Shown here one piece after another: positions 10,500 through 22,149 of a stretch of DNA of 64,000 nucleotides. The position numbers and the translations under genes were made by a program. Every line of letters starts with the position of its first letter. Position 1 is the first letter of the stretch. Source of the stretch: Sclerotinia nivalis (lineage: Eukaryota; Ascomycota; Leotiomycetes; Helotiales; Sclerotiniaceae); the NCBI GenBank assembly GCA_029531795.1, contig JAPEIS010000003.1, positions 1,488,001 to 1,552,000 of the forward strand. The letters are read 5' to 3'. The notes beneath the pieces are model-generated. The model made no database searches. It saw only the letters and a list, made by a program, of their open reading frames with translations, and was not told the DNA's origin.

Positions 10500-11770
10500 T
10501 TTATTTTTATTATTTTTATTTAATAATCAGAGTAGTATTTTCGTTTGAAGAATAAATACTTGGTTTAAGGAATCTGGGAATAAGTTAATTTAGATATTGA
10601 TTTATTTGTTTCTATTTCAAGTATTATTATTTCAAGTTTAGATTTAGTGGATGAATCAATTTGTATTTAGATTGATTAGTTATTAGTTAAATTTTCTGTT
10701 CTTTTTTTTGTTATCAATTTTTAAGCGAAGTATGATTAAGTTAATCAAGTTTGGTATCAAAAGGAATTCTCGGAATACTTTATAGCAATTCAAACAAGAG
10801 AGGATTTAGATAAAGATATTAGAATAAATGATTTCGATGATTATATATCGGAATCTATTCTATTTAGATCTATTGTTTTATTTCAAATTATTTTCTAAGA
10901 TATATCTATAGAATTCAATACTTTTCAAATGAAGTATCGATATTGATAATAAAAATATATATAGAATTATAAAGTTTTTCGAAATATTTATAAGTGAATT
11001 GAATCATTTATTGATTAAATATATCTTATAAAGCTATCTATTCTCAATAAAAATATAATGATTTTCTTTTTCAAGATAATCATTCTTTTATTCAAATAAA
11101 AGTTTATATTAATAGTAATTTCTGTTAAACTTATAGTTCTTTATGAATATCGATCTGTTCTAGTACAAGTATCGTTTGACAGAATCGATTTTATCAAATA
11201 GTACAGAGATTGGATAATCGTCTTTATCAAAGTTCAGATATATAAGATCACGGAAATACAGAATAAAATCGTTATCAATATTTTTTTATAAGCAATTGAT
11301 ATTAGAATGCTTTCAATTTGGGCAAATACTATAATAATATAAATCGAGATAAATAATCAATTCGGAGTATCAAATCTTTCATTCAAATAATTCGGAGATA
11401 TCTTTAGAGGATTAGTCTTTTAGGATTCGATTGTTTTTAAAGTCAAAGGAGATATATATTTTATTCTTAATTTTTCTTAAGACAATAAAAAGTTTAAAAA
11501 GAATAAAAAAAGATCCAATTCTAAAAGCAATCAGAATATCAATAGAATTTGGGATTGTCTTTATAAGATAGAAATCGAATAAAAGAATGGTTTTGAGTAT
11601 TAGTATTTTGTAAACAATTATCGAATTATAAAGCTAATATTTACTAGCAAAACAAATCCGATATTTAAACAATCTTATATCAATTTCGATTTCAAAACAA
11701 TTAAGGATCGAGCAAATTTATAATTTTGAAAGTATATATATTTTGAATAGATTAAGAAAGAATAAATGAA
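10500..11770 (+). pseudogene. copia-1 gag remnant
   Basis: Homologous to the minus-strand gag region at 5461-6640, recognisable mainly by shared nucleotides around 10690-10860. No long reading frame survives and no zinc knuckle is visible. Assigned by alignment and by position between primer site and protease. Confidence 0.45.
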
Positions 11771-13061
11771 ATCCAATATAAATCCTTTTGAATATATACT
11801 CAATACTATTATCATTGATACTTGAATCGATTGAATAAAGATTTATTTTATTATTGTAAGGGTTCATCATCTTTCCAATAATATTCTAATTAATAATTGT
11901 AATACTATATATATTGTAAACAATATCTTTTTTCTTGATAATAATTGATATATACTATTTGATTTTAATGATCTTGTAAAGACAGATATTATAATTTTCC
12001 AAATTCTAAATTGTAGTATTTATATATTTAAAGATATTATTATAAGAGAGGATTATTCTAATAATGATTTTATTCTAAATAATATAGTATTTATTCTTGG
12101 TTTCTATATTAATATTGTTTTGAAGGTTCGATTATTGAAAGTTAGTATATGATATTCTAAATATAATTTTATTCTCCGAAAAAGAAATCTATCAAATAGT
12201 ATTGTGATTGTTCAATACATTTGTATTGAAAATCTTGTACTTCTAGAATACAAATCATTTTCTATTTATTCGAATATTCTTTTATCTATTCCTATAAGCA
12301 ATCCTTCTTTGATGTATCCAATTATAAATTATAAGATTAATAAAGCATTTTACCGAACTTATAATCTATTTTTTTCAAGAGAAGATATAAATGAATTATA
12401 ATATAAACGTTTAAAATGTCTAAAAAAGGAAATATTTGAATATTTAGTATTTGTAACAAAAAATATTAAAATAAAAGATATTATTTGTATCGAATATATA
12501 GATTATATTTATATATATACAAAATATATTATTTCTTGTATATTGAATGATTATCAGCTATCTCGATCATTTTACAAAATCCAATAGAATCTTTTTGATT
12601 TCGACAAAAAGTATACAGATATATTATGGTTTTTTGTAATCAAAAAAATATACAATAATAAGATTTTCTCGTATCCTTTTTATAGAAAAATTTATAATGA
12701 AATGTTTTCCATTATACAAAGCTTCTTTGTTTAAATTCATTATAAGTATAGTTTATCAATTATAGAAATCAAACAAGATAATAATGTATCTATTATTGGA
12801 ATTATAAAAGATATACTATTCGAGAAATGAATAAAGCAAAAAGGTATTGAATTTGAGTTATCCCTTTTTCATATATACGAATCCAATGAAAGATTAAAAC
12901 ATATAAATCAAGAAATAATTACGAAATAAATCAAAATACAAATTATAGTAGGTTTATTAGACAAATTCTAAATAGAAGTAATACAAGCTGTAATTTATTT
13001 ATACAATATAAATCCTTTGAAAATCAAATCCTTCAAATCTTTTAATGAAATACTCGATATA
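11770..13061 (+). pseudogene. copia-1 protease and integrase remnant, truncated
   Basis: Collinear with 4190-5460 on the minus strand. The readable integrase core includes LFDFDKKYTDIL (about 12590), a GIEFELS-type segment (about 12840) and a YTI*IL-like end near 13010. Stops are frequent. It ends at the TA at 13060-13061 where the segment beginning CAGTCCTCATCAC starts. The last 261 bp recur at 19147-19407. Confidence 0.65.
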
Positions 13062-13484
13062 CAGTCCTCATCACTCAACCACCTAGAAAATATTTTTTTT
13101 TTAGATTTTTTTACTTTTTACATCAAAATATAGCCCTAATTCAAAGAAATTCATTAAAGTAAAAATAAATTTAAATTGATATACACTTGATTTTTAATAC
13201 ATTTTAGTATATTTTTTTGTGTTTCAAAATATTTTCATAAAAAAGTCCGTGCGTCAAATCCTTATCTAATCTTATCGGCCCTTATCGAGCTAATCATATG
13301 ATCAGGATTCTTATTATTCAAAGGTAAAACCTCGTATCTCAGATTATTCTATATCAATATTATTTAACTTTTAACTACTATTTAAATACTATTTAATCAT
13401 CAAATTCCTTTATTATAATTTCTGAAATCTTTCTATATCCCTTTTGTCTTTGTATATATTATACTATTGTTTTTGTATTCATCT
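13062..13484. mobile_element. Unidentified TA-flanked segment, possible DNA-transposon end
   Basis: The sequence changes abruptly after the TA at 13060-13061 to CAGTCCTCATCACTCAACCA, which looks like a Tc1/mariner-type terminal repeat beside a TA target. It is less RIPed than its neighbours; for example GTCCGTGCGTC at about 13243 keeps several CpG and CpA sites. It holds no ORF and I found no matching inverted end. Element C inserted near its right side; 19118-19146 may be its remainder. Confidence 0.35.
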
Positions 13485-13489
13485 CTTTT
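13485..13489. repeat. Target duplication CTTTT of element C
   Basis: CTTTT at 13485-13489 is repeated at 19113-19117 directly outside the two LTRs. This fixes both ends of the insertion. Confidence 0.88.
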
Positions 13490-13702
13490 TATCACAGAGG
13501 TAATAAATAGAACAATAGGAATCACTTTTATTAATAAGATGTAGCTCGAAGAGTTACGTTTTTATAGAAGGAACGGTTCCTTAAATATATTTATGTGTAG
13601 TGTTAACCCCGACCAGAACTAGTCTATATTTATCCGAGGTTCGATTCCTATAAATCGGAACCTGAGTGGTCTCTGTATATTATATACGGGGATTCTGTGA
13701 TA
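13490..13702 (-). repeat. 3' LTR of element C
   Basis: 213 bp, same length as the other LTR and as the solo LTR at 7030-7242. It differs from them by many C-to-T and G-to-A changes, which break most of the hairpins the solo copy keeps. Confidence 0.92.
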
Positions 13703-13706
13703 GTAT

Positions 13707-16700
13707 TTCTTTTTTTAGGGTCGAGCTTTGTTGAGATAATTAGGGGGATCAGGTTTATTCGGATAATGATGGTGATAATTATGGATCAGTTCTTAAACAT
13801 TCTTCAAATACTTTGTAGGCTTTTCAGTAGGTGTATTATAGTTTATCTATTGGACAGTATATTTCAGGCAAAGGTTATTATAGCCTTGATGTTTTTATTG
13901 GGAATTTAGGATTTTTTTTATATCGAATTACTCAATACCTTCAATTTCGATAGGAGGGGGAGGCGGATTGCATTGATCGGGGATAGGATCATTATTGGTG
14001 GGATACAATAGGTTAATATGAAAGACCGGGTGATTCCTTATAGAGGTAGGGAGCTTTAGTTCGTAAGCGTACGAGTTTATGCCCTTCAGAATTCGAAAGG
14101 GATCTAAGTTCTTTTAATCTAGTTTCTTTTGGGGATGAAGAGTTTGGATATTTTTAGTATTAAGCCAGATTAGATCTCCAAACTGGTATCGATGGGTAGG
14201 TGAACGATGGGAATTGGTATTCTTCGAATAGCGGGCTTGATTAGTGATCAGTTTGATCTTCAGATGATCGACAATCGATTTCATCTTTTTGACGAATTCC
14301 TCAACATCCAGAACTCTAGGGTGATCGGAGAGTGCAACGGGTTCGAAACCTATTCGAGGATGGAAATTGTAATTGGCAAAGAACAGCGATAAACAGAAAC
14401 TTTCAGATTAGGCAGAGTTAATCAAGAATTCAATGATCGGTAGTTATTCGGATTAGTCGTTCTGTAGGTAGGATATATACGAGTGAAGGTATTGTTCGAG
14501 TATTGTGTTTGCTTTTTTTGTTTGTTTATTGATTTCAGGATGATAAGTTGTCGATAGTTTCGAAATAGTATCTAGTTGTTTATAGATATGCCTTTAGAAG
14601 TCAGAGATAAATTGAGTTCTATGATTGGATATAATGGTCTGCGGTAGGTTGTGGAGTTTCTATATATGCTTCAGGAATAGACGGGAGATTTCTTCGGAGT
14701 TACAGGTTCTTTGGTAGGGTAGGAAATGCTTCATTTTGGTCAATCGATCGATTACAACAAATATTGTATTGTATTTAGAGCTTTTCGGAAGATGGGTGAT
14801 GAAATCGATTGAGATATTTCTTCAGGTTTGTTGTGGGATTGGGAGAGGGTGTAAGACTCTTTTTTGTCTTTTACGGTTCGGGGTGGCTCGGTGGTAATTA
14901 TGACAATTGTGTATCCAATAGGAGATGTAGTTGTAATATCCAGGCTAATAGTAGTTTCGGGAAAACAGTTCGAAAGTACGGGTATGGTGTGGATGTTTGA
15001 CAATAGAGGAATCGTAGATCATTCGAAGAAGTTTTGCTTTTAGAGGATTGTAATTAGGAATATAAAGTTTTTTATAATAATATAATAGATTATTGTTTAT
15101 AGTATATTCAGATAATGTGATATGCAGGTGTTTAGTAGTATTCTTTTTTAAAGTTTTTAAGATCGATAACGGAAATGAATCAAACAGGTAAGTTTCAGTG
15201 AATAAGGATTTCAATTCTTCAGGGGGTTCCAATTGTATAGATTTAGGTAATTGGATAGGGATTGGGTTATCGGGTATCGCAGATGGTTTAGGTTTACAGG
15301 TAGGTAATTCAGGTTCGCGGATAGATGATTCGGGATTGTGGATAGACGATAAAGTATCGATATGGGTTTGGTTATAGATTGTAATTGCGAAACGAACTTT
15401 CTTCTTTGGTTTAACAATAGGAAATAGATTTATATCTAGATTTTCGGTTTTCAGAATAGTTTGATTTTGATAAAAAAGACATTTATTCTTTTCTTTAGAT
15501 AAATCCTTTGATCTTTTAGTTAAAGTATCGGGTTTCGCTTTTTGCTTTTCGGGACGGTACATAATCTTGAAATTGAAATAAAATAGAAATTCAAATTAGC
15601 AGGTTTGACGATAGTTCAATAACTTTATTATTGTAAAGTACTTCAGATTCTTATAATCTATAATGACTTTGATCGAAAAAGAGACGTTTTCTAATTCGGG
15701 TTGTTATTCTTCGAAATAGTGAATAATTGTTAATAATTCTTTATTATAAATCTTGTAGTTATATTTTGCAATCGAATACTTCTTTAAGAAATATACAATA
15801 AATTTCAGAATCCCATTGTTATCGTATTGGAAAAGGATTTCAGCAGATATATAATCCGATGTGTTCGTCTTTAGGATTATATCTTTCTTTCAATCGAAAA
15901 AGACTAATACAAATGCCGCTGTAAATACAGTTTTCAGATTCGAGAACGATTTTTTACAACTAAGATTCCATTAGAAGGTTACATCCTTCTTAATCAGGTT
16001 TACTATCAAACGAATGATCAAAAAGAAGTTGCGAATAAAGCATCAATAGAAATTGCTAAACCCTATAAACATTTATACATCTATCAAATTCTTCGACATT
16101 TTCCAATCAATTATCGTTTTAATCTTAACTAAATCCATTCAGATCCCCTCTCGACCTACAATTAGGTCTAGGAATTTCGTTTCAGGTTTCAGGAATTTGT
16201 ATTTCGATAGATTGGTATACAATCCGGTTTTCTATAAAGCATTTAGTATCTTTTGTATATACTTTATATGTTCAGAACAGATCTTGCTATAAATCAGAAT
16301 ATCATCTAGATAAGTAATGCAGAATATATCTAAATATTCTTTTAGAGTATTGTTGATAAATCATTAGAACGTTACTAGGGTTCCAATTAATCCGAACAAT
16401 ATAACCAAGGTTTCGAATAAACCGAATCGGGTATGGAATGCAGTTAGGTATTCTTATCCTTCCTTAATTCGAATATTATTGAAGACCAAAATGATATCTA
16501 TTTTTATAAAATACTTCATCCTTTTTAGATTATTCAAGGACTCTTTAATTAAAGGCAACGGGTATCGATCTTTCACAGATAAATTATTCAATGTACAATA
16601 ATTTATACAAAATCGAAAACCATTACTGGGTTTTTTAACAAATAAGATAGGCGAAACGAAAACAAAGGAATTTGGTCGGATAAATTTTTTTGCTAGGTTT

Positions 16701-17640
16701 TCTTTTAATTATTCTTGTAAAGCTTTCAATTCGTCCCGAGACATTGAATACAAGGTTTCAAATGGTAGCTTAGCCCTATCTTGCAGTCGGATATTATGAT
16801 TGTATAGACAATACAAAGGTAGTTTGTTAGTGTTATGTAAAGAAAATATGTCGATTTACGAACAGAATTCAGTAGGTAGGTTTTCGAGAGTAGGGTCTTC
16901 TTTTTCCTTCAGGATTTGGTTTATCAAATCGATATTAGCTTGAAATATCTTATAGTTTCGATGGGTGTATATCGAGTAAGTTCAGATTGAAATGCTTGCT
17001 ATATCTTTTTTCTTTAACGTTTCAGGACGAAGTGGTAGATAAACAGGATAGGCTTTGATAGGGATATCGGATAGGGTTCGGACACTTGATAGTTGTATAA
17101 GTGTATTACAGGACTTTCAGTAGAACTCGTTATCGAAGTGAAAAATATTGAATACAAATCCGATATAGGGATTGTATTTCTTTAATTAGGTTAATTCTAA
17201 GATAATCGGATAATGAGTTAGTTTAGTAATATAGATTTTCGATCTTTTCTTATAGTAATCGTTGATTTACAAATCGATTAGAATATAACAATCCATTTGA
17301 TTTTCAAGTAGTATTTTTCCATCGAATCCAATAACTTCGAATAGAATAAATAATTTGTATATTGGAAACTTGATAGCTTCTATTCAACTTCGATTTACAA
17401 AAGTATATTCTTTATATTTGCTATCCACCATAATATAAGTAGAACAGGATCGATCAAGTGTTGATAGAACAATAACAAACAATATTATCAGATTTACTCG
17501 ATTGTTTGTTTCTTCAACAAAAGATAAATTTTGAATTGTAGCAACGGATAAATGTAATATGTACAAAGTTTTCGTTTAATAATGATTTATATCAAACGGG
17601 TTTCGTTTCCCGAACTCGGGGAGCCGGGAAAGAACAGATT
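13707..17640 (-). pseudogene. Element C pol: protease, RT, RNase H, integrase, chromodomain
   Basis: Protease: MVDSKYKE at about 17410-17431, where catalytic DSG has become DSK by a G-to-A change. [21 protein letters not shown] and the intact catalytic YLDDILIYS (16301-16312 for YLDD). RNase [12 protein letters not shown] (ELLAI region, about 15740). Integrase zinc domain: MIYDSSIVKHPHHTRTFEL and RNYYWP (about 14950-15040). Core: [10 protein letters not shown] (about 14790), [12 protein letters not shown], and HPEINKQTKKAN where the catalytic Glu is Lys (G-to-A). Then the integrase C-terminus and a chromodomain-like tail ending NYHHYPNKPDPP (about 13730-13930). Open stretches at 14945-15562 and 14752-15003 are parts of it. 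About a dozen stops and a few frame changes. Confidence 0.9.
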
Positions 17641-17667
17641 GTACAGTGATATAGTATATGGTTGAAT

Positions 17668-18897
17668 CTAGGCGGAAAACGGAACAAAGGGTAACAAAAC
17701 AGGATTGGTAAGGCTAGTTTTAGTTTGTATAAAACGATTATCTGGGAACAAACAATCTTTTATACGGTGATCGATCAATTCATAATGGAAGTATTCCCCT
17801 TGTTTGTATTTATTAGTACATTTTTGGGAACTAAAATCTATTGGGTTTTCAATAGGTATAATTATAACAGGAGCAGTAAATCGGGTAATAGCATTTGGGA
17901 ATAGAGTAGGGGTATAGTTAATAGGATTTAGGTTTTGAATTGTAGTATAGAGCGATGGGACGATTGGGTTGCAACCGGAATTGGTTGATCCTATCAGGTA
18001 CAGACAGTGATTCTCTAATATCTGTACGAAAGTAGCGAATGCGTTGGTGCTATTTGTAGGTGGTTCAGCAGTAACAATCTGGTTTTTCAATTCACTCGAT
18101 AGAGTTTGTTCTAACAGGATAATCAGGGTATTATTGTCATCGGCTATCCCGGTTTCCAATGTTAGTTTTTGGAATTCAGTATAGAAGATATAAAACAATT
18201 GATTTTTCTGTTTCAGATTGATCAAGAATTTTCGGGTTTCGGTCTGTTTGTTCTGGTTTTTATAAACTTTTTTCAGTATTTGTAATAGATCTTTATAATC
18301 AATAAATTTAACAAATTACCCTTTGATATTATATAATCGAATTTGTATAACAACAGATCCAGTTAATCTTCCAGTTATATAAATCAAACAGAAATATAAA
18401 AAAGTAAAACGGTCGAAATTGGTATACATTTTATTTTGTATTTGATCGACAAATCAATCAAAATCGATTTTCGTTTTATTAAATGGTGTGGGGTCAGATA
18501 TCTTTTTATTCAATTAAGATTTCGATAGAACAAGAGTGGTGGTCGGGGTCGTAATAGGCGTTAGAGGCAAGGAGTCGGTTGAAACAGGCGGGGCGATGGG
18601 GATGGGATGAAGTTGAGTTAAATGGGTAATCAATTTATCGTTTTCCTCCTTTTATTGTATGAATACGGTTTTCTCGATTTGCAGATCGAGAGTAAACTTT
18701 TGAACTGCAGATTGTAGATCGATTATTTCTGTCTTTACTTTTATACTATAATCATAAAGGGAAATGAGATAATGATACCAAATCGCGATATCGCTGGCTA
18801 CAACAGTAACAAATTCTTCAGGGGAACCAGGCTGGTTAAGCGGGTGTGGATGGGACGATATTGTAGAAGTGTCGGTACAGATAAATAGGAGCTACAT
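17668..18897 (-). pseudogene. Element C gag
   Basis: Structural Gag. The likely start is the ATG at 18895-18897, overlapping the primer site; codon 2 is TAG, probably CAG before C-to-T. A Pro/Thr-rich stretch is followed by the capsid region (KISDPTPFNKTKIDFD near 18490, then FVDQIQNKMYTNFDRF), then a 185 aa open stretch (17668-18225) with FQKLTLETG and LSSELKNQIV. Near its end is a zinc knuckle remnant, HYELIDHRIKDC: the DH..KDC half is kept and the first cysteine pair is partly lost. About four in-frame stops. It ends at 17668 just before the protease. Confidence 0.83.
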
Positions 18898-18899
18898 AG
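18888..18899 (-). promoter_or_regulatory. Putative self-priming primer-binding site of element C
   Basis: Directly after the 5' LTR the minus strand reads CTATGTAGCTCC. This is not a usual tRNA 3'-end complement. It can pair with GAGCTACGT inside the same LTR (minus strand of 18949-18957) over 9 bases including one G-U, as in Tf1-type elements where the transcript 5' end primes itself. Confidence 0.45.
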
Positions 18900-19112
18900 T
18901 ATCACAGAGGCAATAGATAGGACAACAGAAATCACTTTTATTAATAAGACGTAGCTCGAAGAGTTACGTTTCTATAAAAGGAACGGTTCCTTAAATATAT
19001 TTATGTGTAGCGCTAGCCCCGACCGGGGCTAGCCTACACTTATCCGAGGGCCGACTCCTATGGGTCGGAACCCGAGCGGTCTCCGTATACCATATACGGG
19101 GACCCCGTGACA
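18900..19112 (-). repeat. 5' LTR of element C
   Basis: 213 bp, TATCACAGAGG to CCCCGTGACA on the plus strand. The half from about 19000 to 19112 is nearly identical to the solo LTR at 7030-7242. The half next to the internal region carries several C-to-T or G-to-A differences. Confidence 0.93.
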
Positions 19113-19146
19113 CTTTTCTGTATTCATCTATAAATCGAAATGATCT

Positions 19147-20375
19147 ATTATAAAAGATATACTATTTAAGAAATAAATAAAACAAAAAGATATTGAATTT
19201 GAACTATCCCCTTCTCATATATACAAATCCAATAAAGAATCAGAATATATAAATCAAAAAATAATTACAAAACAAATCAAAATACAAATCACAATAAATT
19301 TACTGGACAAACTCTAAATAAAAACAATACAAATTACAATCTATCTATATAATATAAATCCTTTGAAAATCAAATCTTTCAAATCTTTTAATGAAATACT
19401 CGATATATAATTCCGTAACTACTTTTGTAAAGATAACTCTTTATTTGTAAAGAAAATATCTAACGATCTTTATTCTAATTGAAATAGAATCTACAAATAT
19501 AAATACTGAATATATCCTTTAAACAAAAATAGAGAAATTGAAATTAATAAAAGATAATACAAAATCAATTTTCAAATATATATTAGATATTTAATAGATT
19601 ATATTTCAAGTATATTAATCTATTATATATAGATACCCAAATTCGATAAAGTTATTGTTACTCGAAATATTATATTCAACGAAAATTTCATTTACTGTAT
19701 AGATTCTATCAATCAAATGATCGATATTTACAATATAAAAGAGCTCAAACAACTCGCTAAAACCTTCGATATACAGAACCATATAGAAATGAATAGAATG
19801 ATTATTCAATACAAATACAATCATAATGATTTCATTCATTTATCTATAAATATTAATCGAAAAGCTCTTGATTCATCTACTAAACGTATTTCAGATCTAC
19901 TACCTACAAACGAGTTAGCCTCAAAGGTGAATACAGATCTGAAAGGTGATAATAGGAATACAGAAATCAATCTAAGACCATCCAATTCATTTAACAATTC
20001 AGATGATAATAATAAAGTATACAATAAAGATATACAAAAGCCAATTGATCCTCTTATTAAAGAAATCGGAAATACCGATTCTACCATTAAAAGACAACTA
20101 TATTTCGAGAACAAAAATATTAATATTGTTCAAAAAGATATTCGTAATAATAAATCAAATTCCGATTTAAAGGAATATATTAATATAAAGAATATAAAGT
20201 TTGAGCTAATTAATTATATTATCGAAATTCTTCGTAATGAATACGAAAGTAACCCAAAACTTCCTTCAATCAATCAATTACAATATTTCAAAAGGAAATC
20301 TGTATATTGAAATAATCTATCAAAGTACTTTATAAAGGAAATTCAATCATCGAAAAGATTATTATATTTTGTTTG
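19147..20375 (+). mobile_element. copia-1 fragment: integrase end and linker
   Basis: A plus-strand copia-1 piece that starts inside the integrase, at a point also present at 12801. It continues through the linker region to about 20375, where homology with the copy at 3200-3300 is lost and DDE-transposase sequence begins. No LTR is attached. Confidence 0.75.
19717..20310 (+). pseudogene. copia-1 linker ORF (197 aa)
   Basis: An open stretch homologous to the 204 aa ORF on the minus strand at 3283-3897. Shared segments include KTFDIQN, MNRMIIQYK and NHNDFIHLSI, and a common C-terminal NEYE.N..P..NQL. It is hydrophilic, Asn- and Asp-rich and without catalytic motifs. In phase it extends upstream of the ATG (IYCIDSINQMIDIYN), so the ATG is probably internal. 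It sits after the integrase end and before the place where RT would follow, but RT is missing here. The minus-strand ORFs at 19615-19839 and 19836-20114 are shadows. Confidence 0.6.
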
Positions 20376-21536
20376 ATAATCATTTCAATTAAATCTTTAG
20401 CTTTAATTACTAATTACAGATAATTATTAAAATATGGATTTAACTTTTCGAAATCCAAAAAGGGTATTTATATTAATGATTATAAACGTTCCGATATTAT
20501 TGAATATCGACAAAATATCTTTCTTTCAACAATAGCAAAATATAATCAAATGATTATTCATTTTGATAAGATAAACAAAGAATGAATTGTATCCCCCTTT
20601 ATCTTTATTTGTAGGGAGAAAGAGTATATCTTTTTCTTTTATAATAAATCTTGTTTTCATATTTTCGATTTCAAGAAAACTATCTGATTGGGGAAAGATC
20701 AATAAAAAATATCTAAAAAGGGTAAAGAGAAGTTTATTTATATCTTCGATTTCATTAGTATATTTGAAAGATTTGTAGTAAAGAACAAAAACGGAGATAT
20801 TATAAAGAATACTTGCAAAATTATTTATTCTGATATTCAAAAATATCTATAATGGAATAATAATCAATTATATATACAGCTTAAAGATACTATATCTTTA
20901 TTCGCTAAAATATATTTAAAAAAGATTGAAGTATTTGTATTTGATCAATTATCTACTTATACTTTTTCTAAAGAGGGAGTATTAAATACTTTTAATATAA
21001 ATATCAATAACGAAGGTATTCCAAACATCCTTAAGGATATATTCTATTCTTCGAAAATAACAAAATTAAGATTAATAGATAAGAAATAGAAGATATAGAT
21101 TACTAATCTTGACAACAAATCAAAAATGTTTAAAGATATAATTGAAACTTTTGCAAAACGAAGATACTATCCAAAAGCTAATATTAGAAAACAATTCAAA
21201 GACAAATACTCTTCTCAATACCCTAATCCTTTATTATATCCTTTTTCTAAACAATTCCCTTTTCAACCTCTTTGTTGTTTTGCTTGTATACTTCAAAATC
21301 ATACAGATTTTCGAGAGCAAAAATCGGCTATTGTTCAAATTATCGAAGGTGTAGATTATATTTATCTCTTTCTATCTAAATTTCACTACGAATTAAACCC
21401 AATTGAGATATACTAAAGATATTCGAAAACTAGATTCAGGCAAATCAAGAAGAAAAGTTTTGAAGTTACTAAAAAGGATATAGTAGAGGCTTTGGATATA
21501 TATTCGATGGATATTATAAAACGACTCCGTAATCTT
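20376..21536 (+). pseudogene. DDE transposase remnant (fungal family with FHxELNPIE motif)
   Basis: Plus-strand frames give, in order: SDIIEYRQNIFLSTIAKY (about 20490-20540, the conserved DVVEYRQ..FLP region), a YIFFYNES-like acidic site (about 20635), VFVFDQLSTYTFSKEG (about 20935, the FD catalytic region), then the 96 aa open stretch 21126-21416. That stretch has CCFACILQ, DFREQKSAIVQ and FHYELNPIEIY, followed by a Tyr/Arg-rich segment. FHxELNPIE is a DDE_3-like C-terminal catalytic region that I recall from ascomycete and basidiomycete transposases. The usual Trp after IEIY is a stop. Its edges meet copia pieces of opposite orientation, and no terminal repeats were found. Confidence 0.72.
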
Positions 21537-21918
21537 AATAATAAATGTATTATTATTCTGTTTAATTTTTATGATTGGTAGATTGTACTTATAGTGAATT
21601 CAAGCAAAGAAGTTTTGTATAATAGAAAACATTTTATTGTGAATCCTTTTGTAGAGAGGATACAAGAAAATCTTGTTATTATATATTTCTTTAATTATAA
21701 AAAGTTATAATGTACTTGTATACTTTTTATCGAAATCAAAAAGATCTTGTTGGATTTTGTAAAATGGTTGAGATAGTTGATGATTATTCGATATGCGAGA
21801 AATGATTTGTTTCGTATATATATGAGTATAGTTTGTATATTCAATATAAGTGATACTTTTTATCTTGATATTTTTTATTGCAAATATCAAATGTTCGAAT
21901 ACTTTTTTTTCTAGATAT

Positions 21919-22081
21919 TGTTACGGGTTTATCTCCCTTTACCTGTACATGATCATGTGTGCCTTAGGCATACATGCATATACTCACTTCTATATAGTCA
22001 GGTTATCTTTTTGACCTTCTTCTCCTCCTTGTAGTACAACAATAGATCAAACCTACATATACTTTTTCCTTCACTGTGATA
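21919..22081 (+). repeat. 5' LTR of element A
   Basis: 163 bp, TGTTACGGG to CACTGTGATA. The original CA end appears as TA, consistent with C-to-T. It contains the palindrome-like GCCTTAGGC, conserved in the family. Confidence 0.93.
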
Positions 22082-22092
22082 GTTTGTATTAC
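22082..22092 (+). promoter_or_regulatory. Putative primer-binding site of element A
   Basis: GTTTGTATTAC follows the LTR directly. It is not a recognisable tRNA complement but is nearly complementary to GTAGTACAAC inside the LTR (22031-22040). A self-priming mechanism is possible. Confidence 0.35.
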
Positions 22093-22149
22093 CCTTTCAA
22101 AGGTTCCGTCACTTTACGAAGTGATCTAGCCTTACCAAATCATCTGCAA

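Larger units (their letters stand above)
9935..13061 (+). mobile_element. copia-1 copy, truncated in integrase
   Basis: The LTR is 9935-10333 (TGTCACGGG to CTTGTGATA), with the primer site ATTATAAGCC at 10334. Internal sequence is collinear with the minus-strand copy at 1-7462: gag-like leader, protease region (about 11770-12010, homologous to 5220-5460) and integrase core (12540-13061), then an abrupt end at a TA dinucleotide. RT and RNase H are absent. The open stretch at 12204-12401 lies in the GAG-pre-integrase region and is not a separate gene. Confidence 0.78.
13490..19112 (-). mobile_element. Ty3/gypsy chromovirus, family C (5623 bp)
   Basis: A complete LTR retrotransposon with two 213-bp LTRs and a CTTTT target duplication. 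On the minus strand the order is 5' LTR (18900-19112), gag, protease, RT, RNase H, integrase, chromodomain, 3' LTR (13490-13702). RT before integrase is the gypsy order. It is the least degraded large element: most of pol can be followed in one frame with scattered stops. The 3' LTR is much more mutated than the 5' LTR. It is unlikely to be active. Confidence 0.93.

Noticed and set aside
13636..13660. GGTTCGATTCC, a perfect tRNA B-box sequence, suggesting a tRNA gene or SINE
   Set aside because: It lies in the 3' LTR of element C; the less mutated LTR copies read GGTCCGACTCC and GGGCCGACTCC, so it arose by C-to-T changes. No cloverleaf or A box fits.
14207..14392. 61 aa plus-strand ORF in a comparatively GC-rich stretch as a host gene
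   Set aside because: Antisense to the integrase of element C, whose motifs are continuous on the minus strand.
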